64,000 bases of DNA from positions 5,508,001-5,572,000 of the forward strand of contig NC_057319.1 in the NCBI RefSeq assembly GCF_000687475.1, read 5' to 3'. A model generated the notes under the pieces. The model was not told the origin of the DNA. It saw nothing but the letters and a program-made list of their open reading frames with translations, and did not search any database. The DNA comes from Ustilaginoidea virens (Eukaryota > Ascomycota > Sordariomycetes > Hypocreales > Clavicipitaceae). How positions within the stretch are numbered: the first letter of the stretch is position 1; every line of letters begins with the position of its first letter. The position numbers and the translations under genes were made by a program. Positions 52,632 through 63,502 of the stretch are shown here, one piece after another.

Positions 52632-55600
52632 AGTGTCAAGTTGCCCTCTTGTTATGTATGGGAAGGTGCAGCAAGAATAGTTTTCCTTTTCCAACACGAC
52701 GTTGGATGGCGTGTAATATCGGTAGAATGCGGTTGGAACTTCACCTGAGAGGATGGGGAACTGCGTCAGTTTTATCATAAGACAGTACAGAGTACTTGGT
52801 ACTGTTCAACATCTCCTCATACCTGGAAAAAGCCTCGCAAGTCTAGTACTAACTGGAGCGTGGTTGAAGATGAGAGCAAGCCATCAAGCAAAAAAAACTC
52901 GGTACTCCGTATTCTTATCAACCATTGCTGAAGACCCTGGGGAAAAAAACTCCAGGTCCCCACGCCAAGATACTTGGGTGGAACCAAGACGTTCGGCCTC
53001 AGAAGGCGCACAACAGCGCAAGGCATGGAAAAGCGTCGGGCTAAAGGCAGGGATCGCCAGCACCAAGAATCGCCTCATGCTAGCGGAGGGCAAGTGGCAT
53101 CCTGGAATTCCAGCCTCCAAGCTTGCCTGGCCGCTGTTCTTTGGGCACCACAACACTTGAAGAAGGGACTCGGGATTTGGGGTGAAGTCGCCTTGGGCCC
53201 TGCTGGCACACATTCATGTTCGTCTCAGTGCGGCTGAAGATGGGCACCCTGCTCGGGTGGCCGGGTGGCAACGCAAGGCTTTCTGTTCTTTCGGACTCGG
53301 TCTGTTTACCGCAATTTCAGACCGGTCCACCGCCAAGCCGTCTCTTTCTTGGCACAGAGGCATGGATAGGAAAATTTTCTGCTAATGCTGCATAATTTTT
53401 CTCGGCTTGCCAGATGACAGGTCACAAGGCCTTGCTTGGCAATTCAAGTCGATGTACGGAGTACGCCGTCGTCGACGAGGTTGCAAAGCAATATTTGCAT
53501 CCGCAAATCACCCCAGCACAACAGATCGTTTAAACGGAACCTCGTCTCAGGCGGAAGAGAGACCAGCCACCCATCCCGCATTCCAGGACCTACTCACGAA
53601 GGAGCGCTTCGAATGCCGAGACAGTAAACAATTTGCGCATTCGCAGCCGCAAACTAGGAATGGTCCGCCGATCGATTTTACCGCGCTCACTAGGCTAGCT
53701 TCCGTCTCGTCTGAGTGGACCGGCAAGATCGTTAAGTGTCAATCCAGTCATTAACAAGCCGTTCTCTTCAAACAGGGCTTGCCACCATTACAACCTGCAT
53801 GGCCACTATTGGAAATGTAGGCGAGGACGTCAACGGGCTTGGGGGCCTGGCCCTTCTCTACTACCCTCTGGCTGTTCTTTATCAGCCGTCACATAATACA
53901 CTTTGGTTCTCGAAGGAAATAGAAAATGTCTTACAGGCACGGGAACTAGGTTCGTCCGCGCATAATGCAAACCACGGGTATGCTGCAGGATGGCGTTTCA
54001 AGTCAGGTAGTATACAGCGTTTGGGGCATCAGTACCTTGAATGGGAAAGGCTGCCCTGTGTCACGACCTGTTTGACCGGATAAACGCCCGCTTTTCGTTT
54101 TGTCTGGCTCATTGACAAATATCACCCACAAGCTCTGAGAGGACTGGAAAGTGATTGGAAATAACACGGTAAACGAAACTATTTGCACTCCCGTCGGCAA
54201 CATGCAGCAGGACGATGAATAGAAACGTCTATACTACATAGAGAGGGGAGAAGTAATGGCCAACATTGTGTGATCGCGTTTGGCCTCCGACCTCGTTGTC
54301 ATTGCACGGCCTTATCAATGCAAAGGCGTCATTGCAATATGCGAGGAACCTCTGGCCGCCTTTGTCACGGTCGCGTGGGCCATCGGCTCGACACCTCTTC
54401 AATCCCGAGATTTATCACGTCTCAAAAAAAACAAGAAGAGCAAATTCGGAAAAATCGGGAATTTCAAACACTTTTTTTTTGGGGCGTCGCACCCGGGGAC
54501 ACCGTATACAAACAGACAACTTGACCCGGGCCGGCCAACATGGTGATGCCGAGATGCGCTCCACGTTGATCCGGAAATTTGCGCGCAGGGCTAGCGGGAG
54601 ATGATGAAGCTTGGTGCAAGACGCATCGACAAGATTCGTAGACGCGAACACATGGTTCTAACCCTTTCCACGATAAGGGGACACGTACAAAGCGACGGAT
54701 TGCTCCCACTCTTGGTGGGTAGAAATTTCCTTTTCCTATGTAAGTGGACTTCATGCAAGTGATTAAACTCTCTGTTCTCGCGTCGTCCGTAATTGCTTAT
54801 GATGCGGCCTTATTAGATCATCCAAGCACACATCACGACGGGTGCATCTGCTGGATAGTTTCTTGTGCTCAACTTTGCCGGTTGGTAAGACGGCTTGTAT
54901 CGCGGCCGCTTGCAGCGTGCTCGGTAAAGCGCAACGGATACTGCCATGTTTCCATCTACTTCAAAGCTCATCTCCTACTTCCGGACCGGCTTGAGCGACC
55001 AAGCTAGCCGTTGCATAACGGAGAGCGTTCCCACCCCCCAGGAAGGAAGTTGATGGAATCGTCACCGCAAGATGCGGCAGCGGCAAATCCAACAAGTCGG
55101 CTCTCGGGTTCTAAGTCCTGACCAGCATGATTATGCGATTTCTCGGCTTGTAGAGCAGGGGAGAACGTTTGGTCAAGGTTCACGGACAGCCCGGCTTGGC
55201 AAGATGAATTTCCAGGGGAAAAAAAGAGCAAGGTGCAGGTGACTAACGGTACAAGTGGTTACTGTATCAATCGCACGGGTTCTGACGACGTTGAAGCGTC
55301 TCAGCACGTGCCAAACGTTATGAAAGCTGCCAAAACATAGAAGGCTTAAAATCCATGTTGATAATCTGTCTTTTATTATTGCCATGACGGTCGAAAAAGT
55401 CCTTGAAAGCCAGTCCTCACGGTGCGCAACTACCACGGCAAGGAGGCACTCCAGCGACCCCTTGACCATGTCCATCACACACGGCTCCCGCGTGGTGAAC
55501 ATGTAGAAGCGGCTACCCCCCCCCCCCCCCGTGACATAGCCGCCGAGAAGCGCCCCCCGTCAGCCTCCCGGCGACGTTCACACTCTTCATGGCGGCCAGC

Positions 55601-56150
55601 CGGGAAGGTTTGCCGCTTCAAGCGATGAGGCTGTCCCGAGAACAAGAGTGTCTGCGCAAGGGTCGACGTGGTGATGGGATCCGTCCCTTGACACCTTGGC
55701 TTTCGGGATGCTCGTCATTCCCACATGTCGAGACATCCGTGGCCGGTCTGGCTGACGAATCCAAACGAATGAGCCTTGCCCACCTACAGAACAAAGCCAA
55801 TTTCTTTCTTCAGCCTGTGCATTCCATCAATAGGGGGCATAACACCGCCTGTGCTGTGCGTCACTCAGCCTGGGGGCTTAAACTTTTTCTCTCGTCATGT
55901 GTTGATTTTTGGTCTGGTCTTTTTTTTTTTTTTTTTCCTTTTTTTTCTTCTCATTTGTATAGCCCTTCCACTACAACCAGCGCGCCGGCGTCTAATCCCT
56001 GTGCGTATGTGAAAATAGACTGCAGACGATGCATGTCGTTGCCGAAACTTATCGCGCGCTTTGGAAGGAGACTTCCTAGCATCCTCACTCCCATACTGTG
56101 CCCTATCGTGGCACCATCTAATATACGGTCCTTACATCCCGTGGCCCAAG
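52632..56150. other. 3.5-kb gene-poor spacer
   Basis: No motif-bearing frame longer than about 140 codons. It contains TACTCCGTA/TACGGAGTAC motifs at 52903-52911 and 53455-53464, a C run at 55518-55531, and T runs at 54470-54480 and 55919-55937. Composition drifts to AT-rich at its right end. Confidence 0.5.
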
Positions 56151-57418
56151 TTGCCACATACACACAGTCATTACTAACATACAGGATAGCCGCTGCTAAC
56201 AATAGCATTTAGCTGCTAGCCGCAGCAGACTTCGCAATAGCAATAGCAGACTTGCTTACGCATAGTCATTATAGCAGGGCAATATCTATCGCCCATATGG
56301 ATCGCAATTGGCAGCCGCATTCCAATCGCGATACCGGTCATGGCAGCCGGCCAATAGCGCTTCAATTAGTATTGTATGCCTCATAGGAATAGGTCGGTCC
56401 CTATATGGGCGTGTTGGCACCAATTCTGGTGGATCAGATGACTATTAGAAGGCTAGGCTATTCTATCCAGCAAGGCTAGATGAAAATGCAATGTGGCAGA
56501 CGTACCACATAAGAAAATTGGAGGATATATATATATATATATATAACGCTAGCTAAGCTGTCTAGGGTGGGTCCCTGTCTAACCTAGTGTCTAGTGCCTC
56601 TGTTCCTAATCTATACAGGAAACCCGAGTACCGGGAGAAAAACCTGTATACGTTCATATGGCTTTTGGTGCCTCTATGGGTCCGTAGAGGCAAGGTGTTG
56701 GTGCGTGGGAATAATAGGAGGATAAGATTTGAGAAAATAATCTATTTAAGCAGCCTAGGTACCGCAGCTAGTAGATAGACGTTAAACATATTCATCCCCC
56801 CTGCTCTAATTCAACCACTCGTTCTATTTTATGTTTCCCTACTACTATGAGCAACAGAATTCTCTGTGCGATATATCTATCGCAATACCGGCAGCCTAAC
56901 ATATCGGCTGCTCAAAATAGACCGTAGCAGCTGCTATTACTGCGGCGCCTTGCACCAAACGGCGGCTTTTACTTTGTTCGATGCATCCATTACTGCCTTG
57001 CTACATTAATCGATTAACCGTTTAATACCTTGAATAGCCAGCATACTTCGCAATGAATAATAAGTAAGCTGATGTTAGCCTGTGGTTAATTCAATTATGT
57101 GCTCTACCCTGCTTATTAGCCTAGAATATATAAGCGAAATAGTTATAGGTATATCATTAGCCTGCTTACTATTGATTGCGAATATTCTGGCTATCTAAAG
57201 TATACTGTTTCAATTGGTCAAGCGTGTAACGTAGCGATGGATGCATTAGACAAAGTAGAAGCCGCCGTACGATGTAAGCCGTCGGGATAATAGCAGCCGC
57301 TGTGCTACGACGATAATAGCGGCAGCGATGATAGAAGCTGCCGTGCAGCGGTAGTAAAGTCCAAGATAAGTACCTTGTCTATTGCCATCACACAGTGTCT
57401 ACTTTGACGGAATGCAAT
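56150..57418. other. AT-rich, RIP-like block
   Basis: TpA-rich, stop-dense DNA holding scattered GCWGCNGCTA-like motifs, a TA dinucleotide run at 56527-56545 and the fold-back element at 56889-57343. No coding domain is recognisable. Confidence 0.6.
56889..57343. mobile_element. Degenerate fold-back / long-inverted-repeat element
   Basis: The core arms 56960-56990 and 57237-57267 are inverted copies matching at 27 of 31 positions (CGGCGGCTT...ATGCATCCAT), and all four differences are transitions. Weaker inverted similarity extends outward to CGGCAGC at 56889 and GCTGCCG at 57343 (CTGCTATTA blocks). No internal coding is visible. It is probably a RIP-damaged MITE or transposon end pair. Confidence 0.55.
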
Positions 57419-57883
57419 CTAAGGCGTTTCAAGGCAGAAGATGGCACTTGCTGCCGCAGGTAGAGGGAATGTCAGGACCATATAATTTAAATCTATCAGG
57501 GCATTGGACATGGACGTTTCATCCTGTAGGCTGTTAGTAAAGGCGGATTGGGCGTCCATTTGTATTGATGTAGAAAATTTCATCTCGCAGGCTATTAGTA
57601 AAGGCAGATAGGGGACCCAATGCACTACGCGGAAAAGATGGAATTGTGCGCCTTGCTGTCCCCGACTATGAGATAGTTTCCGCCAGCCACGGCGGGGATG
57701 GCCAAGACGTTCTTGACCGCGCATCCAGTAGAGCGCTGAGGAGGCAGAAATCCGCGCCGAGGAACTCGGCGACTGCGTCACTGCCGCCCGGTGGACGGTG
57801 GGGACAGCGCGCAAATCGGCGACGGGCAGATTCTCCAGACAGAGCGCATGCAGGTGCTTGAGCTCAGGCGACAACTCGCACAT
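57419..57883 (-). pseudogene. Unassigned 154-codon frame, probable relic
   Basis: An open frame from ATG 57883 starts MCELSPELKHLHALCLENLP and ends in a region built from two imperfect 42-bp repeats (57517-57558 and 57578-57619). The first 70 residues have GC-rich gene-like codons; the rest is AT-rich. The opening Leu spacing recalls an LRR or F-box context but is too short to name. It is likely a fragment of a decayed gene at the edge of the RIP block. Confidence 0.3.
57517..57619. repeat. Two imperfect 42-bp direct repeats, 61 bp apart
   Basis: Both copies follow TTTCATC..GTAGGCTRTTAG with TAAAGGC and end in GGGNNNCCA. The first is 57517-57558 and the second 57578-57619. Most differences are transitions. 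Confidence 0.65.
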
Positions 57884-59511
57884 GCCTATAGTTGCGGAAG
57901 CCGGCGTTGGTGACCGTTTGCATGCCGCCGCGCTAGCTCTCGATCGATACCCTGCCGAGGATCCTGTTTGCGCCGAACAACCGAAACAAGGGTCCCGCGA
58001 TGTTGGATTCAGCGGCGTATCTGAGCCTATGGATTTCCAAGCCCGATCGCCCCATCTGCTGCTCCTTGCCGGGCGACCATACTGAGGTGGTGGGATGCAA
58101 GCAATGGGTTGAAGCTTACAGCCAAGGAGGCTTTGCCCAAGATGTAGTGGGCGAGTTCAAGGGCGGTCGAGAATCCCAAGACGGAAAGCCCAAAACGACT
58201 ATAACAGTAAACAGTTACAACATTCAACAACAAAAGATATTTTCTACCTCTCGTGGCAACGGGGCGCCTTCAGGAATCTCCCGCCTTGAAAAAGGGTTGG
58301 CGGCGAGGCGGCATACAACCTGCCGGACGATGGGGAAGCCAACGTCTAATTCGGGTTTCCTGTCTTTAAATCAGGGGTTCCTTCATGCTGGTGTTTTCAC
58401 CTTGGCATTGCGTCTTGATGCCTATCGTGGACGATGGGCTGGTTGACACCCAACGCCCGCTCCAGGGATGCCTTGCTAATGGCCAGATGTCCGGAATGTC
58501 TGGCAAGGCCGCGTGATAAGATTCATATTCTTCCAGGCTGCTTTTCCCGCCGAGCTGGCAATGGGCAGATCCAGGCCATTTCCGTAATTTCAGTGTCACG
58601 GGGTAGGCCACGAATCCTGCACGGTTGACAAGGCAACATACGAATGACCACCGGTACGCAATAACCAAGACGAGCAAGAGAGTCGCCGGCTCAGTTTCGG
58701 AAATTGATTTGGAGCTATTTGCAGAGTCTCGTTCACCTTGCCAACCATGATGTGAAAGCCCACTGCCGTGGAGGAAGCGCTAGGGCGTGGCAGTCGTCGA
58801 CCATGCTGGCGGTAGACTGGATGGGGCTTGGTGGTCGGGTTTGAAGAGGCTGGAGGAGTTTCCACGGTGCTCGATGGAAGGGCTGGCAGCGATTCACATG
58901 CAGAGCTGTAAGCCGTGTCAGCGCCGGCGCACCGAGGGACTCAGTCAATAGAGCAGCGGTTGCTATATGTTGATATAAATAGCACCGTCCTTGTCGTACG
59001 ACTGCGATGCCCTAGGACGGCGATTCCTCCACAGTAGTACAGTCACTTTCTCCTTGCAAGACAGTCCATCTTTGTCTACGAACGGTCGCGAGCCTGCCCT
59101 TTTTTTTCCTTTGATTGACTTTCATATCTAACCTACACAACGCTCGCATCACATGCACAGAAACAAAGTCATCTCGTGGCTTCCCCCATCTACTTGCCAG
59201 ATTTGGTGCGAAAATGGGGGCAGCCCCCCGCCCTTTCCACCCGTTGAGACTGATGACTGATGTCCAATATCGCCACGGGAATAGTGGCCGACACGCTTAC
59301 CACGCTTTCAACACACCACCAAGAACTCGGCGCAATGAGTTGAAAAAAAAAAAAAAAAAAAACAGCAGGTCCTCTCCGTGTCCTGTCTGCAGTGCTGCTG
59401 CCCAGTCGAGTTCTGCCTGGGGAGTCGCTTCCTATGGGCATTGCAACGGGAGGCCGCTAGCCGCGCCATCGCTTCGCTTCGGCTCGCTCGGCGCGACCAC
59501 GACGCCCCATC
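57884..59511. other. Spacer, possibly with decayed gene fragments
   Basis: Short minus-strand stretches such as VNRAGFVAYPVTLKLRKW (near 58600) and NETLQIAPNQFPKLSRRL (near 58720) look protein-like but lie in different frames with stops between them. They may be relics of one inactivated gene. A poly-A run sits at 59342-59360. Nothing intact is seen. Confidence 0.4.
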
Positions 59512-60519
59512 TCATCGCCTGGTGTAAACGCCTGTGCTGACACCATGGTAGCCCTTCCTGCCAACCTCGGCTGCCAGGCCGCTCCTCCAATCCTCCCCTC
59601 GACCCGCCCTCGCCAGCGCTTCCTGGAACGTGTACTCGGGCTGCCAGTCCAGCTCGCGCATGGCCTTGCTCGGATCGTAGACGCGGTCGATCCTGCCGAG
59701 GTGCTTCCACCCGTTGCGGCGGAAAACGTCCCCGACGGCCGGGACGGCTCTCGACAGCACCTCCTCCGGGTTGCGCTCCAGCGCGGCGAGCGTGTCCGGG
59801 TCGTTGGGGAAGGGAGGCGGAGCGCTGACGACGTACTTGGCCCAGCGGACGCGCCTCGCCCGCGCCATGGCGCAGACGGCGGCGGACACGACGTCGGCGA
59901 CGTCGCACCGGCGGTAGGCCAGCTCGAGCAGCTTCAGGTTGTCGTCGCTCATGGCGCCGCGGCGGGCCGGGTCGTCGTCGTCCTCCGGGAAGAAGCGGCT
60001 GGTGCGGAGGACCAGCACCGGCATGTCGGTCTGGCGGTGCACGAGGGCGCACACGTCCTCGGCGGCGACCTTGGTCACGCCGTAGATGTTCTTGGGCGCG
60101 GGGACGACCGCCTCGTCGATCCAGGCGGCGGGGCGGCCTGGCGGGGGGCTGAGGGCCAGCCCGTACGCGCTGGTGGTGCTGAAGAAGATGAAGCTCTCGA
60201 CGGGGCGGCCCGACCGGGCGGCTTCCTCGAGCTGGACGAGGGTGCCGGTGATGTTGGTCTCGACAAACTGCTCCATGGTGTGGCTGCCCACGTGGGGCTT
60301 GTGCAAGGCGGCCGCGTGGAGGACGTGCCGGAGGAGGGGGTTTTCCCGCCAGATGCGCGAGACGACGGCCCGGTCGGCAATCGAGCCGACGTACTTCGTG
60401 GTGGGGGAAGCGAGGATGTCGAGCCCCACGGGATTGAAGCCGAGCGACGGGAGCTTGAGCATCAGGGCCGTGCCGAGGTGGCCGGACGAGCCGGTGACGA
60501 GGACGTCAAAGACGGGCAT
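59512..60519 (-). CDS. NAD-dependent epimerase/dehydratase family protein
   Basis: A single exon gives 335 residues. The Rossmann motif TGSSGHLG is at residues 9-16, the extended-SDR segment LHAAALHKPHV at 67-77, the Ser strand FIFFSTTSAYG at about 111-120 and the catalytic pair YGVTK (Tyr146, Lys150). A C-terminal AMRELDWQPEYTFQEAL is the usual substrate-domain ending of UDP-glucose 4-epimerase-like proteins. It binds NAD(P) and probably acts on a nucleotide-sugar or similar substrate in the cytosol; which one is not determinable. The length fits the family and the start lies right before the first beta strand. It is GC-rich and intact. Confidence 0.9.
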   Translation of the reverse strand: MPVFDVLVTGSSGHLGTALMLKLPSLGFNPVGLDILASPTTKYVGSIADRAVVSRIWRENPLLRHVLHAAALHKPHVGSHTMEQFVETNITGTLVQLEEAARSGRPVESFIFFSTTSAYGLALSPPPGRPAAWIDEAVVPAPKNIYGVTKVAAEDVCALVHRQTDMPVLVLRTSRFFPEDDDDPARRGAMSDDNLKLLELAYRRCDVADVVSAAVCAMARARRVRWAKYVVSAPPPFPNDPDTLAALERNPEEVLSRAVPAVGDVFRRNGWKHLGRIDRVYDPSKAMRELDWQPEYTFQEALARAGRGEDWRSGLAAEVGRKGYHGVSTGVYTRR

Positions 60520-60873
60520 CGCGGTCGAGATTGTGGTCTGGTTGGCTTCCGGTTGTCGTTTCGGGGTATGAAATCTGCAGGGACTTTTTTTTTTTTTTCC
60601 CCTCCAAATCCCGCGAGGCCCACGTCGCCTTCATATGCAATTGGGCATGTCACGTCGTCCTGAGTAGGCGTGGCGTGGGGAGCCGCTAGGTAGGCAAGGC
60701 CGGACCCGGACTGCGCCGCTGATCGGTTGCCGGCGAATGAGTCAACTAGCAACACCAGCTTGCATCACCAGCTTGCCACTAACCGGCAGGTGCTCGGGTA
60801 TGCTGCCACACAGACCAAAGGATGCGCGACCTGCTGGCGCTCTTGCTCCTTTCTGTTGACCATCTGATGCGAG
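60520..60873. other. Short spacer between two minus-strand genes
   Basis: A T-run lies at 60585-60600, just upstream of the epimerase start, and the 3' flank of the next gene follows. No gene is seen. Confidence 0.6.
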
Positions 60874-61776
60874 TCAGGGCTCGGCACTCCTCGACCCCAG
60901 TCGAATGCTCACGCTCACCACCAAAGCCCATCCAGTCTTGCTCTCCCAGATACCCATCTCGCTCTGCCTCCGAAACGTCGTCTCCTCCGCCTTGACCGCC
61001 ATCCCCACATGATCCCGTGCCGCTCGGTGAGCCGTGGTCCCCTCACACGGAGACGCCGTCAAGTCGCCTGGCCGAGGCTCTGCCGTCTTGAACAGTGACC
61101 AGCGACCGGCCCTGCTGCCCTCTTGCCCGCTTCGCTCGACTGGAGGCCTGGCCGGCTGAGTGTCAGCAGACGCCGTGGCACGGTTTGGTTCCAAGTGCCT
61201 AGCCAGACGCCGGGCCATATCCTCGTCCGACCACCACATGCCGGCGTCGGGATCGGAGACGCACGCCGCGTGCTCGTCTTTCCATCGCCCCCACCCGTCA
61301 AACTCCTCTGGCTGGTTTTTGCTGCGAGGGCTAGAGCCCGGCTGGCACGGCGTCGACGACCTGTTCCTGCGGCCGTCTGCCTTGCTCTGCGTCCCGACAC
61401 GGAACAGCTTGGTCACACGTCCGCGCTGGCTGCTTTCGGCATCGCTGCATGCCCAGCTCTTGTCGACGGCTTCCTCCGGCACAAAGGTTGCTTCGACGAG
61501 AGTGGGCGGGGGGTTGATGGCTGCTATGGACTCGAGGAGCGCTTCAAATAGGGGCACCAGGAGCGAGAGTGTTTCGTGGTCGCGCAGGTCGCGGGCGGAA
61601 GAGCGGGCGGCCTGCTGCTCGAGGATTTGGCCGCTCAGGCCAGACAGTTGCTCGGAGAAGAGCGAGGCGCGGGTGGGTGGTGACAAGGAGAGTGTGGAGC
61701 CTGCAAAGGGCGGAGGTTGCGCATTCTCGGGTTGTCCTGGGACAGGTGAGTACGGCGGCGGCGGGTCACGGAACAT
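60874..61776 (-). CDS. Fungal protein with N-terminal PY motif, unknown function
   Basis: A single exon gives 300 residues from ATG 61776. It opens MFRDPPPPYSPVPG, with a PPxY motif that commonly recruits WW domains (for example of Rsp5/NEDD4 ligases or their adaptors). A helical stretch follows (SLFSEQLSGLSGQILEQQAA, LSLLVPLFEALLESIAAIN). The middle has WGRWKDEHA, and WWSDEDMARRLARHL precedes a variable linker. The C-terminus (EETTFRRQSEMGIWESKTGW, ALVVSVSIRLG) looks like a conserved beta element. I recall similar uncharacterised ascomycete proteins but no function. An upstream in-frame Met adds 21 unlikely residues. Confidence 0.75.
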   Translation of the reverse strand: MFRDPPPPYSPVPGQPENAQPPPFAGSTLSLSPPTRASLFSEQLSGLSGQILEQQAARSSARDLRDHETLSLLVPLFEALLESIAAINPPPTLVEATFVPEEAVDKSWACSDAESSQRGRVTKLFRVGTQSKADGRRNRSSTPCQPGSSPRSKNQPEEFDGWGRWKDEHAACVSDPDAGMWWSDEDMARRLARHLEPNRATASADTQPARPPVERSGQEGSRAGRWSLFKTAEPRPGDLTASPCEGTTAHRAARDHVGMAVKAEETTFRRQSEMGIWESKTGWALVVSVSIRLGSRSAEP

Positions 61777-62746
61777 GATGGAGTGTGTTGAGGGTTGAAG
61801 GTTGAAGGTTGAAGCATGACGAGGATGGATTGCCAGCATCGCGTCGCGGCCTCTGCTTCACTTATTCGAATGCTGAGCTTGCGTTCCTTAGCCCGTTTGT
61901 TTAGGGCCCTGATTCACTGGTCGTGCTTGCTCCAGCCTACCATCTCAGGCTAGGGGTTCCCTGAAGGCCTCCTATTTTACTCCGTAGGCTGGTTGCCTTA
62001 GGTACCTAAGCTAGGGCAGGGTACGTTAACAGTAGCCCTCGGGGCCGCGCAAACCTACGCAACCCAATGTTCTCTTTTCTGCATTGGATTTTGCGGCTAT
62101 AGGCCCTTGATGCTACTATTTCGCAGTATGTAGTCTTTGCAATCCTGAACTTTCAATGCGGTTATACGCAGTTGCTACATGATTTGTCAACATCGAGCAG
62201 AAGCATCCTGCGTAACCCGTGGAGGCGGCGCCAAACGTCATCAAGACCACATGCAGGGATATAACAGTCACTGGAGAGCTTCGTATGGAACAGAGTTGAA
62301 AGAAACAAAGAAACAAAGAAAGAAATCAACTGGTAAAAAGAATTGTAACTTAGTTACAACCTTTCCCCCAACCCCCCAATAGTAGAAACAGGGCAGTCTC
62401 AAGTTCAGCCGCCATGACCTGCATCGTGACTGATTGATGCGGCACCGGCCTGGAACCCATCTTTTCTTGGCAATAGTGATGTTAATCAATCATATCGACT
62501 CGACTTGTTTCTTAGTCTCCAGTGCTCCAATGGAGTGTGGCGCTGCATCGACCGCTTCTTTTCGCAATGATACAGCAGAGCACAGTCTCGTCACTTTTCA
62601 ACGTTGAGATGGGGAGTGTCCCGAGGCTGGGGGGAAAAAAAGCCGGTGATATTGCTGAGACGCCTCTCCTGCAGGGGGACCTGGGCGGAAACGTCATCGT
62701 GGCTGGCTCATCCTTGCCAGCAAACATGGCAGGTGACCTCAACTTA
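61777..62746. other. Spacer, nothing coding
   Basis: It contains a TTAGGTACCTAA palindrome near 61999-62010 and AT-rich DNA from 62080 to 62380 with AAAGAAAC repeats near 62300. No gene is supported. Confidence 0.55.
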
Positions 62747-63502
62747 TCAGCTCTCGCGAACCGACGAATGGAACGCGCTCTCTGATTTAACATGACAGAG
62801 GGCTTCTTCTACGGTTGCATAAGTCTGCCTCCAGCACCCCATAATCGTGTCTCTGAAAGCAGCGACAGGCCCCAGATCAGGGTACCGACCCTCGGACAAA
62901 GCAGCAGTTACCTCGTGATCAGGCAGGTCCTTGTACGGCCTCGCCCCCGTCATCATCTCGTAGACCGTGGAGCCGAGGGCAAACAGCTCCGTTTTGGGCG
63001 AAGTGTCCTGGCCGGGGGGAAGGTAGTGGCTCGTCTCGTAGTAGATGAGTGGTGCGAGATTGTCAATGGCCGAGCCGCCAAAGTCGCCAAGCTTGACATC
63101 GAGCTTGTCGTCAAGGAAGACGTTGTTGCACGATATGTCGCCGTGCAGCACGCCCTTTGAATGCACAAAACACACGGCGTCGAAGAGCTGCTCAACCCAG
63201 CGACGCCGGACGGCGAGAGGGGTCGTCCGCTCTTCTTGCCCTGCCATGTATTGCCTGACGGACGTGTGGCTGGCAAACTGCAAGAGCAGGGCGTCATCTA
63301 CGGCGCCAAAGTACCGAACGATGCCGCTGTGGCCGCGGCCGAGGCGTTCGTACACGAGCTTCTCGCGTTCCAGGAAGGGCCGCTCCGTCGGCCCAAAGTG
63401 CTTGACGACGGCGTCGAGACGCGCGACGACGGCGGTGACACCAACGCCGACGAGATCCCTGCCGTCCAAACCGAGGGGCCAGCGTATGACGGACTCCTGC
63501 AT
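62747..63502 (-). CDS. Compact protein kinase-like protein (251 aa)
   Basis: A single exon gives 251 residues, about the minimum for a kinase fold. Visible elements in order are a loose glycine loop GVGVTAVV (20-27), the VVKHF Lys at 34, a Glu-rich helix LEREKLVYERLG, the hinge region LLLQFASHTSVRQY, and the catalytic loop HGDISCNNVFL (Asp122, Asn127). Then come the Mg-binding GDFGGSA (Asp140), a short activation segment leading to LPPGQ, and ELFALGSTVYEMMTGARPY. The catalytic loop has Gly in place of Arg (non-RD), and HxDISxNN resembles the FunK1/fungal-specific kinases. All phosphotransfer residues are present, so it is probably active. Partners and substrates are unknown; similar small kinases are common in ascomycetes. 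Confidence 0.85.
   Translation of the reverse strand: MQESVIRWPLGLDGRDLVGVGVTAVVARLDAVVKHFGPTERPFLEREKLVYERLGRGHSGIVRYFGAVDDALLLQFASHTSVRQYMAGQEERTTPLAVRRRWVEQLFDAVCFVHSKGVLHGDISCNNVFLDDKLDVKLGDFGGSAIDNLAPLIYYETSHYLPPGQDTSPKTELFALGSTVYEMMTGARPYKDLPDHEVTAALSEGRYPDLGPVAAFRDTIMGCWRQTYATVEEALCHVKSESAFHSSVRES

Noticed and set aside
59545..60663. 372-codon plus-strand frame opposite the epimerase
   Set aside because: Antisense shadow, while the minus-strand frame has the Rossmann and YxxxK motifs.
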